Below are positions 1 through 8,777 of a DNA stretch of 59,816 nt, one piece after another. The notes beneath the pieces were generated by a model. It saw only the letters and a program-made list of their open reading frames with translations, did no database searches and was not told where the DNA came from. The position numbers were made by a program, and so were the translations under genes. This DNA comes from Neolewinella lacunae (lineage in GTDB: Bacteria > Bacteroidota > Bacteroidia > Chitinophagales > Saprospiraceae). Location: assembly GCF_014349155.1 (NCBI RefSeq), contig NZ_JACSIT010000117.1:1-59816 (forward strand), given 5' to 3'. Numbering within the stretch: the first letter of the stretch is position 1; each line of letters opens with the position of its first letter.

Positions 1-861
1 GATGGCTACGGGGTAGGGGACCTGGTGGAACGCATCAACGCCGTCTCCGAAAGCCGCGTCAAAACCCTTCTGGAAGAATACGCAGAAACGTATACCCTGG
101 CCGCCAACGTGCAGCCGGGGGGAGACCGCCGGGGCAACCTGCTCGTCAGCGCCCGCAACGAACTGGGCATCGGCGATTTCCTCCGCGAAGGCGGCTACAC
201 GGCCTTCACCGATACCTTCGAAGACCTGCACGGCTTGCCGCAACTCCCCGGCCTGGCCGTACAACGCCTGATGGCCCAGGGCTACGGCTTCGGCGGGGAG
301 GGCGACTGGAAAACGGCCGCGCTCGTCCGCACCATGAAGGTGATGGGCGAAGGCCTCGCCGGTGGCAACAGTTTTATGGAAGACTATACCTACCACTTCG
401 AGCCCGGCAACCAGCGGGTGCTGGGGTCCCATATGCTGGAGATCTGCCCGAGCATTGCTGCGGATAAGCCCCGCCTGGAGTGCCACCCCCTGGGCATCGG
501 TGGCAAGGCCGATCCCTGCCGATTGGTCTTCACCGGCGGCGCAGGTCCTGCCCTCAATGCGTCCGTCGTGGATATGGGCGACCGCTTCCGACTGGTCCTC
601 AACACCGTCACCGCCCACCCGCCGGCGGCCGATTTGCCCAAGCTGCCCGTCGCCCGCGTCCTCTGGGAAACCCACCCCGACATGGAAACGGGCGTTGCCG
701 CCTGGATCTACGCCGGCGGGGCCCACCACACCTGCTACAGCCAGAACCTGAGCGCCGAACAGCTGCAGGATTACGCCGCTATGGCGGGGGTCGAGTGCCT
801 GCTCATTGACCGGGATACGCGGTTGGCGGAGTTTCGGCGGTTGGCGTTGGGAAAGAGCTAA
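1..861 (+). CDS. araA: L-arabinose isomerase, 3' part (5' end outside window)
   Basis: Catalyses L-arabinose to L-ribulose isomerisation in the cytoplasm, the first step of arabinose use. The frame is open from base 1 and reads [18 protein letters not shown], so the gene starts outside the window; the GTG at 25 is internal. Conserved AraA blocks are present: [62 protein letters not shown] and AGGAHHT. The protein ends [12 protein letters not shown], about ten residues short of the usual aromatic-rich AraA tail, and a dead IS110 element begins immediately after the stop. Truncation of the 3' end by the insertion is therefore possible. Identity is very secure; whether the enzyme is still active is not known. 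Confidence 0.95.
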   Translation, partial: DGYGVGDLVERINAVSESRVKTLLEEYAETYTLAANVQPGGDRRGNLLVSARNELGIGDFLREGGYTAFTDTFEDLHGLPQLPGLAVQRLMAQGYGFGGEGDWKTAALVRTMKVMGEGLAGGNSFMEDYTYHFEPGNQRVLGSHMLEICPSIAADKPRLECHPLGIGGKADPCRLVFTGGAGPALNASVVDMGDRFRLVLNTVTAHPPAADLPKLPVARVLWETHPDMETGVAAWIYAGGAHHTCYSQNLSAEQLQDYAAMAGVECLLIDRDTRLAEFRRLALGKS

Positions 862-867
862 TGATTG

Positions 868-1377
868 CTATTGAACACGCAAGCGTTGATGATAATTTTT
901 TTCATATATAACATCACTTTCTAGGCAGGCAAATAGGACCCTGACCATCTTGTTCCTGACGGCGTTGACGGCTTGTAGACGAGTCTTCCCCTTCTGGCGC
1001 AATCGTCGATAGAGATCACCAAAGAGGTTGTCTGACTTGAGTAGATTGTTAGCTCCTTGGTGAAGCGCAGTCTTGAGCCGTTTGTTGCATGCTTTTGATG
1101 TTCGGGGTCTTTGCTTAACGCTAGTTCCACTGTTGAATAGATAGGGGCACAGACCAGCGTAACTAGCACATGCCCTGCCGTTATCTATTTTGGTGAACAC
1201 CTGAGGGTGTTTTTCTTCCCGAAGCCTGGCACTGACAAAACGATATCGTACTTCCGCTTGGTTGCTTTGTCGGCCTTAATCATGCGCAGTATCTCTTGAT
1301 CCATCTTCTGAAGGGCTTGCTCGCCCTGTTTTAGGAACCTTTTGAGTATCTTTTCGATCTCTGGGAGGGGGTCTAAA
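868..1377 (-). pseudogene. IS110 transposase, C-terminal part
   Basis: The coding sequence continues from the N-terminal half as LDPLPEIEKILKRFLKQGEQ, then YDIVLSVPGFGK, the helix-hairpin-helix-like SVPGxG motif of Transposase_20. The frame is then lost around 1185-1200. The second frame resumes at GRACASYAGLCPYLFNSGTS and runs to RVLFACLESDVIYEKNYHQR, the usual C-terminus with the catalytic Ser region. About a dozen residues expected between the two blocks are missing, so a small deletion plus frameshift is likely. The stop is six bases past the araA stop. Confidence 0.85.
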
Positions 1378-2211
1378 CCTAGGCTGTTCCCCCTGTTGCC
1401 ATCAAGCCGCATCTGATTCTAGCTCCTGTTCCATGCGCCTGAGCTGAGCGTAGCGGTTTTCGCACGTCCGTTGTTGCTCCCAGCGGTGAACGACTTTGTA
1501 CGGTGTACTTACCAATGCGTTTTGAACGAACTGTGGAGTGATGGTCACCGAGTACAGAGGGATAGCCAGTACGTCGGCACTGATGGTCGGTGTCCCCCCT
1601 TTATTTTTGTACCGTCCGAAGGTGCTTTCGATTATGTCTGTACAGCATAGTAGTCGCCCGTGGCGGTCGATGAGCTCGGCGTGATTTTCAAAGTAATCGG
1701 TAATGGTATTGAGTAGGGTATCCACCTCGGGGGCACGGTCGGTTTTTTGGCGGCATTCTTTTACGTATTCATCCCAGCGGCGACGGGTGGCGGTACTTAG
1801 ACCACTACCTTTGAGCAAGGTGGCCGCCTTTTCGACCACTGTTCTTAACTCATTCATGCACTGTATCCGGGGTCGCGCCTGTTCCAAAAAATGGAGATGC
1901 TCCCGAGCGGTTTGGGAAAGTTTTGGCCACCATCGATCAATGCGATTAATCCACTTTCCGAGCGTAAAAATGCGGATGAAGCGGTCTTTATCGCGTAGGC
2001 TCGGAGGTAGTAGGTAGCCAAATTCAGTTAGGATGAGCCGGCGGCGTAATTGCCCCACATCGGCGTGTAGTTGACTTAAGCTAGCATCGGTACCGAGCAG
2101 TTTTTTGACGGCGTTCATTAGGATGTGTGTACAATCAGAGACAACATCAAACCCCTTGGTGGACAAGGCTTTGGCCAAATTGGTCCCACCGTCGGTGATG
2201 AAGTGAATGAT

Positions 2212-3444
2212 CACACCGCTATACATTTAGAAGTTGAGATGATCTGTAACCCCTTGTCGCTCTTCGGATTTCTCCCACAAAGTAGGCGACGAACTGCGGT
2301 AGTCTGACGGCACTTTGAAGAATACGATCGATGCCATGTCGGAACAATGAGATCGCTTTGTAAACCCGACCTTGGCGGCCATGAGATTTGAACGGGACGG
2401 CATCCTTGTAGTCTTTCAGTCCTTCAACCAAGGCGATGGTATATGCTAATACGACAACGGCCATGAGCAAACGCCGACGCTTCACATTGCCAAGGTTCAT
2501 CTTTTCCAAGTCGAAGCCATTCGACTTGAGTTGTCTGAAGCAGTGCTCGATCTTCCAGCGTTTCAGGTAGTCGGTAACGGTTGCGTAGGCACTCTGGTCT
2601 AATGAGGTTATCAATATCATGAAGTCCTCCTTGCCTTGCGGATGCGGGTTCTTGGCCACTACGATCCACAGCGTCGGCCCATCATCAGAAAGTCGGAAAG
2701 CTTTCGATATCGCCTTGTTTGGTTTACTACTGCGCATTGCTTTGGCAATCATTTCCTCCACCGTTCTGCCGGATGAAAACTCGTCAATCAAGGCGAAGTA
2801 AGAGTAGTCCCGTGACCGAATAACGAAATCTATTTGCTTGTTAATCAGATATTTAAACCAATCAACCCCGATATACTCGCGGTCAGCTAAGAGGACTTTT
2901 CCCTGCAAAACAAAATACTTCAATGCCCGGTCAAACAAACTGATCCGCTCGGCAATAGAACTACTGCCTTGCTTTGCCAGATCAGTCCAAAATATGGGTA
3001 TGGCAACTCCACGGTAGACTACGCAAAGGGTAATATAGTGGTGCCAAACCCCACCGGATTGCCAACTGCTACCGTCTAAAGCGAGGTAGCGAGAATCAAA
3101 CTTGAGTAGTAGTAAACCGCAGCGCACGATGTGGATCCAAAGGTCACCAGAGCTGTGAGCCCGGAAAAAGCGGATCAAGCGAATGTAGTGTGATTGCACT
3201 TTTGTCTCGGGCTTGTCAATAATGCCACCGACTGCGCTTTTCAGTTTGTTGACGCAGACGGTGCGCTTGTCCAGCATCGCCATTACCAAGATCAGCAAAT
3301 TTGTTACCGTGGAAGAGTCTTGGTTCGGCAGATAAGGTGTAATTTTGTCGAGTAGCGGCTTGAGCATCATTCTTTGTAAGTCTTGGTCGACCCCAAAGAT
3401 AACCGTCTCAGGCTGCTGCTTTTAGCTCAATGTATAGCGGTGTG
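2212..3444 (-). mobile_element. IS4-family insertion sequence, complete
   Basis: Perfect 16-bp inverted repeats CACACCGCTATACATT occur at 2212-2227 and, inverted, at 3429-3444. A perfect 9-bp target duplication GTGAATGAT flanks them (2203-2211 and 3445-3453). Length is 1233 bp with a single transposase gene. It interrupts the DDE transposase of the middle element and is the youngest of three nested insertions. With intact ends and an intact gene it could still be mobile. Confidence 0.95.
2219..3370 (-). CDS. IS4-family transposase
   Basis: Full-length 383-residue DDE transposase. The acidic residues sit in YLALDGSSWQSGG (first Asp), VLLADREYIGVDWF (second Asp) and the C-terminal YLKRWKIEHCFRQLK, which fits the IS4 signature Y-x2-R-x3-E-x6-K exactly. 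The stop codon lies inside the left inverted repeat, as is common in compact IS elements. No frameshift or internal stop is seen. Confidence 0.95.
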   Translation of the reverse strand: MMLKPLLDKITPYLPNQDSSTVTNLLILVMAMLDKRTVCVNKLKSAVGGIIDKPETKVQSHYIRLIRFFRAHSSGDLWIHIVRCGLLLLKFDSRYLALDGSSWQSGGVWHHYITLCVVYRGVAIPIFWTDLAKQGSSSIAERISLFDRALKYFVLQGKVLLADREYIGVDWFKYLINKQIDFVIRSRDYSYFALIDEFSSGRTVEEMIAKAMRSSKPNKAISKAFRLSDDGPTLWIVVAKNPHPQGKEDFMILITSLDQSAYATVTDYLKRWKIEHCFRQLKSNGFDLEKMNLGNVKRRRLLMAVVVLAYTIALVEGLKDYKDAVPFKSHGRQGRVYKAISLFRHGIDRILQSAVRLPQFVAYFVGEIRRATRGYRSSQLLNV

Positions 3445-4146
3445 GTGAATGATATTGACGTCGGGCAATCGGTCGAGGTTACGGGTGAGAAAGTCGGCAA
3501 TGTCTTTTCCTGTCCAGGACGACTGCACTTCCAGTCCTAGAACGGTGACGTCGTCGGCGCGCAAGGGCTGGCAGTGGCTGCGGTCGGCTTCGATTTTTAT
3601 CCCTAGCAAGAGCAGTAATTTCTCACGCCCGATCTGGATACTTTCATCGAGTAAGGCAATATAGTTACCACTAAGTTGAGCCACCTGCTGAAGCTGAAAG
3701 TGTCCGCAGCGCATCACCCAACGACGAACGCTGGTGTGACTTGGTGTACCAAAACTCCAGCCCAGCAGTTGGGCTACAAAACCAACCGTTTTGGCCGCAC
3801 AACGCAGCGAACCGTTGGCATGCACGACAATAAAGATGCCTAGAGCAATGAGCTGGGCTGGATAGGTGTGTCCGGTAACGGGAATAGGAGCAGCCAAGGC
3901 TTGGAGGCCAGCAACTTTATTTTCCAAACTGATTACCCGCTGTTGACTACGTCTCAGCTGTGCTTGAAGGAGCCGCCGAGATTTGGTGGCGGCCATAGCA
4001 GTGTTTTTCCAGCGCTGTACCTTAGCTTTGAGGCGTGCTCTCATCCTTGCTTGTTGTGTCGTAACTCAAAGCTAATGGATGTAGAGCACACTTTCTATTG
4101 ACTACTTTCTGTTACGGGCTTGCTACAACAAAGGGAACAGCCTAGG

Positions 4147-4638
4147 TCTAAACCAAAGATCTGGAGTTCTCCGAGCCTGTTTTTCCAGCCTACAATGTCT
4201 TGGATCCAAAGCCTGGCGCTGACGACTGGCGAGCTTGATTTGACGAATTGCAGCCTCGGGAAGTTGGTAGATTTTGGCTTGGTCGGCGTAGCGCAAAGCA
4301 AAGTTAGGGATCATCCAAGCATCCGCAGGATCACTCTTCTCCTTCCTTCTTCCACTACGGAGTTTGAGCTCCAAAGCGTCAGCCATCCAAAGCGAATACT
4401 CTTCTTGAGCAGCTACCAGTTTGAGGAAATTGGTGTAAAGCCCGCCCTCTTCAGCGCAGATCAGCAAAGAGGAGGAAGGACCATTCAGCTGGCTAACCAG
4501 CGAGCTGAGAAGTTGACGAATGTTGGCAACTTTGTTGTCGACTTTGCCTCTTTCAATCAGCCCTCCGTCAGGACCAATCAAAGCATAGTCAAGCGTGTTA
4601 CGGCTTACATCGAAGCCCAGGAAATAATTGAAATGCAT
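4147..4638 (-). pseudogene. IS110 transposase, N-terminal (DEDD) part
   Basis: Start at 4638 gives MHFNYFLGFDVSRNTLDYAL, the typical N-terminal RuvC-like DEDD start of IS110 transposases (first catalytic Asp in GFDVS). The DPADAWMIPNFALRY segment matches the family's DxxDA region. The frame changes near 4200-4205: upstream reads LASRQRQAL, downstream the sensible frame is QDIVGWKNRLGELQIFGLDL. A one-base loss near the GGATCC at 4199-4204 would explain this. The coding part then stops at the CCTAGG junction of the inner element. The C-terminal remainder lies at 868-1377. Confidence 0.85.
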
Positions 4639-4829
4639 ATCTTGCAGTGCATTTATGCGAAGGCAAATGGCCGCTACTCATCTCCTCGGTTAGCGGGTTG
4701 TAAGCCCAGATTGCTATACGAGTTTGGCAGCCATAAAGACGACAGAGGTTGGAATCATTCGCGGGTTGTTAACCCAGAGTGAATGGCGCTTTACCCCTGT
4801 CGTCCGCCTTTCGCGGTGAACGAATGAAC

Positions 4830-4880
4830 AGTGAAAGTACTCTCGCCGCCGCTTTTTTGAGCGGCGAGAGTACTTTCACT
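4830..4880. repeat. Perfect 20-bp inverted repeat around an 11-base loop
   Basis: AGTGAAAGTACTCTCGCCGC at 4830-4849 is exactly mirrored at 4861-4880 around a T-rich loop. It lies between the IS110 remnant and the RHS fragment. There is no U-run after either arm, so it is not a typical intrinsic terminator. It may be a leftover IS end or a cruciform site. Confidence 0.85.
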
Positions 4881-4941
4881 TATACATAGGCGAAAAATTA
4901 ATAAGTAGCTGTAAAACCACGATGCAAACATAAAGGAGTGA

Positions 4942-5452
4942 ATGAGCGAATGCGTGACCGCCGCTTGGCAGCAGCGTAGGCAATTTGAAGGAATGTCGCT
5001 AGATGGCAGGCTGGTAAAGACTGTTGGGCAAGAGCGGCCTTCTAACACGTTAGTAGGCAATGCTTTGTATTGGCGGGAGCAGACCTTGTACGGATCTAGC
5101 CGCCTGGGCGTACTGCACCCCGAAGTGGACCTGACGGGGCTGACCGCACCGGTATGGGCAGAAAGCCAGACGATCAGCACCGGCAAGAGCTACGAGCTGA
5201 GCAACCACCTGGGCAACGTGCTGGCGGTAATCGGGGATCGCAAGGCAGGGGTAGACAGCAACAGCGACGGGACGGCGGACTACTACACGGCCGCGCTGCA
5301 CTCCGCCCAGGAGTACTATCCCTTTGGCATGGAGATGCCAGGCCGTATCTTTACGGCGTCCTCAACGGAGGGCTACCGCTATGGCTTCAACGGTAAGGAG
5401 AAGGATACGGAAGGCGAATGGGGTGGGCTGATGCACTATGACTATGGGTTTA
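4942..5452 (+). pseudogene. RHS-repeat core fragment
   Basis: The reading frame carries the RHS/YD-repeat core found just before polymorphic toxin tips: REQTLYGSSRLGVLHPEV, SYELSNHLGNVLAVI, AQEYYPFGMEMPGR and YRYGFNGKEKDTEGEWGG. It breaks off at HYDYGFRSINSS where RHS proteins normally continue R(I/M)YNPxxGRFLSxDP. Neither a proper N-terminus nor a toxin domain is present, so this is a severed cassette. The first 20 or so codons (from 4942) do not look RHS-like, and the disruption at about 5452 coincides with the start of a decayed IS. Confidence 0.8.
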
Positions 5453-5519
5453 GGTCAATCAACTCATCGAACTCTACTTCCGCGTTTGCGAAGTTTATGA
5501 CAATCATCTCATTCAACAC

Positions 5520-6204
5520 TACTTTCGACACACAAAAAATGGAGTGCAGCCAAAATTCACTGATTGTGAGGTACTTACATGCTATCTATTTGCAACGGGT
5601 TGGGAAAACGTAACGGTCCAAAAGCTTGCCACGATTTTATGAGCAACTCTAACCGACTCTTTTCCCGTCGTTACCGCCTCGGGGAAACGCCATCCTAGTA
5701 AATGCGCAGTGATTATCAACAAAGGGAGATGTGCAACAAAGGCCATGTGGTTTCACGGAGAAAAGTTCAGATGGGGGCTTTTGAGCAAGCGGGTACGATT
5801 CCTGTGCCTGCCTATTTGATCGTCGCTCCTGCATCTATTTACGATAAAACCGCTCAAGAATAGGAGTTAGCAGAGTTCATAAACACAACCGTAATTGCCG
5901 ATAAAGCCTACGTAGACAGGCCAATTAGAGGAAGTGATGAAGCAGAACAAGAGCGAATTAATAACGCCACCACGTTTTGGAAGAAGCTCAACGCAGGAAT
6001 TTCAACAACGTACAGCTAAGCCTACAAATTAGCCAACACGCTTGTTGCTAAGTTTAGGCAACCTATTGAAACCATCTTTGCATGGCTCGTCGAAGCTGCA
6101 GATATTGAACGGGCTTCTAGGGTAAGGTCCTATCGAGGACTACTCGTTCACATCTACGGTAAAATCGCCGCCGTCATCTGTCAACGTAAGCTAGCTACCA
6201 TTTA
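5520..6204 (+). pseudogene. Decayed DDE transposase remnant
   Basis: No long reading frame is left, but translated pieces in shifting frames look like one transposase: KFTDCEVLTCYLFATGWE near 5550, ATKAMWFHGEKFRWG near 5735, AGTIPVPAYLIVAPAS near 5795, then TTVIADKAYVDRPIRGSDE near 5885 and KFRQPIETIFAWLVEAADIE, ending SYRGLLVHIYGKIAAVICQR before the stop at 6204. In-frame stops occur near 5863 and 6017. The WFHG...ADKAY...RQPIE pattern is of the IS982/IS5 type, but I cannot fix the family. It lies between the RHS fragment and the metal-resistance cluster. Confidence 0.65.
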
Positions 6205-6262
6205 GCTCTTGATTCGCGTTATTAGATGGAGTTATCCCGACAGCCTGCCAAGTGTGGCCTTT

Positions 6263-8758
6263 CTATTTGCTCGGTCCTTTGTACCTCAGCAAACGCAATG
6301 CATTCCCCACGACCACCAGCGTAGACCCCTCATGCGCTATCACTGCCGGCCCGATCTCCGCAATCCCCAGCAGGGTAAGCGGGATAAGAATAACGACCAT
6401 ACCAAGGCTCAATACGAGGTTTTGCCAGATGACGGCTTTAGCCTTACGGCTAAGACCGATGGCGAAAGGGAGATTATCAAGCCGGTCGGCCATGAGGGCC
6501 ACGTCAGCGGTTTCGAGGGCGACCTCGGAGCCGGCGGCACCCATCGCGATGCCTACGGTGGACTTGGCCATGGCGGGCGCATCGTTCACCCCGTCTCCGA
6601 TCATGGCGACCATGCCTTCTTCAGCGCGTAACTGTTCGATGGCGGCAACTTTGTCTTCCGGCAGAAGGCTGCCCAGCGGATCGGTGATGCCGATATCAGC
6701 GGCAACGGCGTCGGCGACTTTCTGATGATCGCCGGTGAGCATGACCATCTTTTTGATGCCAATTTCTTTGAGCGCGGCTAGGGTTGCTTTTGCTTCGGGG
6801 CGGGCTACGTCCATAACGGCGATGATGCCGAGGTAGCGGTTGTCCTGGTGGACAATCATGGCGGTGTTGCCGGTGTCTTCCAGCTTGGCCATTTGCTGGT
6901 CGATATCGGTGGGGATTTCCTGACCGGTAAGTTCGCGGAACAGGCGACGGTTACCGATGTGTACGGTTTTGCCAGCTACGGTGGCTTTGACGCCGCGGGC
7001 GGTCAGGGCTTCCAGGTTCTCGGCGGCGGGGATAGAGGCACTGGAACCTAAGCGTTCTTTGCTACCAGTAACGATGGCGGCGGCCAGTGGGTGATCGCTC
7101 AGTTCCTCAACGGCAATGGCTACGGTCAGCAGTTCGGACTCGGTGGCTTCTCCGGAGGCAATTACTTCGGTCAGGCGGGGTTTGCCTTCGGTGAGGGTGC
7201 CGGTCTTATCGAAAGCCAGGGCGGTGATGCCGCCGAGATCTTCCAGCGGACGACCGCCCTTAATCAGTACACCCTGGCGGGCGGCGCGGGCCACTCCGGC
7301 CAAGACGGCAGAAGGGGTAGAGATGGCGAGGGCGCAGGGAGAGGCGGCGACCAGGACGGCCATGGCACGGTAGAAGCTTTTGGAGAACGGCTCGTCGATG
7401 ACGAGGAAGGCGAAGAGCAGTAAGAAGACCAGGCCGATGACGGCGGGCACGAAGTAGCGCTCAAACTTGTCGGTCAGCTGCTGGGTAGGGGACTGCTGGG
7501 TTTCCGCTTCCTTCACCAGGGTGACGAGGCGGGAAAGGGTGCTGTCGCCCGCGAGCTTAAGCACGCGAATTTCGAGCGGGGAACTGCCGTTGATGGTACC
7601 GGCAAAGGCGCGGTGTTCCGCAGGTAGGGTATCGAGGTCGACCTCAGCTTCAGTGTTGGAGACGGGCAGCTTATCCACTGGGACACTTTCCCCGGTGATG
7701 GGGGCTTGGTCGACGGCTGAAGTGCCACTGATGATAACGCCGTCGGCGGCGATCTTAGAATTTGGGCGGACGACGATGATGTCACCGACCACCAGCTCGG
7801 CTACGCCTACCTCAGAGGTGGAGCCATTGCGTTTGACCAGGGCGGTGGGGGGAGCCAGGTCCGATAGGGCTGCAATAGATTTACGGGCGCGGCCCATGGC
7901 GTAGTTCTCTAGGGCGTGGCCAATGCTGAAGAGGAAAAGTAAAAGGGCTGCCTCCTGAAATTCCCCGAGGGCGCAGGCACCGGCGGCGGCGACTAACATC
8001 AGAAAGTCGATCTCGAACTTACCCTGACGGATGGTCTGAAAAGCCTCGATAAGGATGAAATACCCACCCAGGAGAATAGCTATGCCGTACAGGAGCGTAG
8101 AGACGAGTTCGGGCACGCCACCTATAAAACTGAGGATAAGCCCGACGAGCCAAAATACACCACTACCGATAGCGAAGTAGAGTTCGGTATTCTCGCCAAA
8201 GATGCCGCTGTGATCGTGGTTATGGCCGTGGCCACCACCGTGCGTTTTGTGATCGTGTTCGCCGGGGCCGTGATCATGACCGGAGTGGTCGTCGTGGTCA
8301 GCATGTGGAGTTGCGGTGGCATCTCCCATAATTTGAATGTCCGTCTTGCGGACGGCGGCTAGTACGGCGCTCTCGTCGGTCAGATTAGTATCGTATTCGA
8401 CGCGGGCTACGCCAGTTCCGGAGACAACAGCTTCGGTAATTCCGCTGGCTTTCCCAATCTGTGCGCCTACCTGGCGGGCGTGCCGCTGGTGGCGAATGCC
8501 GGTGACGTCCAGTAGAAGATGTCGATACCGTTCGGTGATCTCTGCTCCGGCGCGGCGAGCGATGGCCTTCACTTTTTCCAATGCGACCTGGTCGGGATCG
8601 TAGTGGATACACACCTGCGGTGGTGTACCGTCCTTCAGATGGGCTTTTTCGATGCCGCCTTCGGCGTTAAGGGCGGACAGCAGGCGGGTGACACACAGAT
8701 CGCGTTCGCCGGGCACTTCGGGGAGGAGGACGGGGAGGTCCAGTTCTAGCTTTCTCAT
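6263..8758 (-). CDS. P1B-4-type heavy-metal-transporting ATPase
   Basis: 831-residue inner-membrane cation pump that exports a divalent metal at the cost of ATP. All P-type landmarks are present: TGESVPVDK, phosphorylation motif DKTGTLTEG (Asp about 517), SDHPLA and GDGVNDAPAMAKS. The ion-site motif is SPCAL instead of CPC, and the last membrane helix has HEGSTLVVVGNALRLL. The SPC plus HEG(S/G)T pair is the P1B-4 signature (CoaT/CtpD; Co, Zn, Fe, Ni). Two HMA-like domains lie at the N-terminus (residues about 1-150) without CxxC, followed by a His/Asp/Gly-rich segment. The start is placed at MRKLELDLP; an upstream extension is possible but unlike the family. First metal gene after the transposon graveyard, tandem with the exporters upstream. 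Confidence 0.93.
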   Translation of the reverse strand: MRKLELDLPVLLPEVPGERDLCVTRLLSALNAEGGIEKAHLKDGTPPQVCIHYDPDQVALEKVKAIARRAGAEITERYRHLLLDVTGIRHQRHARQVGAQIGKASGITEAVVSGTGVARVEYDTNLTDESAVLAAVRKTDIQIMGDATATPHADHDDHSGHDHGPGEHDHKTHGGGHGHNHDHSGIFGENTELYFAIGSGVFWLVGLILSFIGGVPELVSTLLYGIAILLGGYFILIEAFQTIRQGKFEIDFLMLVAAAGACALGEFQEAALLLFLFSIGHALENYAMGRARKSIAALSDLAPPTALVKRNGSTSEVGVAELVVGDIIVVRPNSKIAADGVIISGTSAVDQAPITGESVPVDKLPVSNTEAEVDLDTLPAEHRAFAGTINGSSPLEIRVLKLAGDSTLSRLVTLVKEAETQQSPTQQLTDKFERYFVPAVIGLVFLLLFAFLVIDEPFSKSFYRAMAVLVAASPCALAISTPSAVLAGVARAARQGVLIKGGRPLEDLGGITALAFDKTGTLTEGKPRLTEVIASGEATESELLTVAIAVEELSDHPLAAAIVTGSKERLGSSASIPAAENLEALTARGVKATVAGKTVHIGNRRLFRELTGQEIPTDIDQQMAKLEDTGNTAMIVHQDNRYLGIIAVMDVARPEAKATLAALKEIGIKKMVMLTGDHQKVADAVAADIGITDPLGSLLPEDKVAAIEQLRAEEGMVAMIGDGVNDAPAMAKSTVGIAMGAAGSEVALETADVALMADRLDNLPFAIGLSRKAKAVIWQNLVLSLGMVVILIPLTLLGIAEIGPAVIAHEGSTLVVVGNALRLLRYKGPSK

Positions 8759-8777
8759 AATTAGGTGGTGATATGGA

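Larger units (their letters stand above)
1402..4044 (-). pseudogene. DDE transposase of the middle element, split by IS4
   Basis: N-terminal part 4044-3445 (200 codons) and C-terminal part 2202-1402 (266 codons plus stop) join in frame after removal of the IS4 copy, giving a 466-residue protein. Candidate catalytic acids are the Asp in YIALLDESIQIG, the Asp in HFITDGGTNLAK and the Glu in CTDIIESTFGRYKNK. The N-terminus (residues 1-50) is Lys/Arg rich and looks like a coiled-coil DNA-binding segment. I do not recognise a named IS family. The only defect seen is the IS4 insertion, so this copy may have been intact until then. Confidence 0.75.
1384..4140 (-). mobile_element. Unclassified DDE insertion element inside IS110, itself interrupted by IS4
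   Basis: The ends are imperfect inverted repeats: CTGTTCCCCCTGTTGCC from 1384 rightwards, and CTGTTCCCTTTGTTGTAG read leftwards from 4140. Both flanks carry CCTAGG (1378-1383 and 4141-4146), a 6-bp target duplication. Total length is 2757 bp; subtracting the inner IS4 copy and its 9-bp duplication gives a native element of 1515 bp with one 466-codon gene. The host IS110 reading frame closes perfectly when the element is removed, which confirms the boundaries. Confidence 0.85.
868..4638 (-). mobile_element. Dead IS110-family element, split by a nested insertion
   Basis: The IS110 transposase gene runs leftwards from 4638 and is interrupted at 4140 by another element, resuming at 1377. The outer ends could not be fixed, because IS110 elements often lack inverted repeats and target duplications. 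Removing the inner element and one copy of the CCTAGG duplication restores the reading QIFGLDLG-LDPLPEIEKI in frame. The element also carries two independent frame lesions and is inactive. Just right of the gene, an imperfect pair of small stem motifs (4693-4710 and 4761-4778, GCGGGTTG...CCCAGA) may belong to its end. Confidence 0.8.

Noticed and set aside
8603..8622. CACACCTGCGG in the P-type ATPase gene as another repeat copy
   Set aside because: The match stops after nine bases and the following GTGGTG is unrelated.
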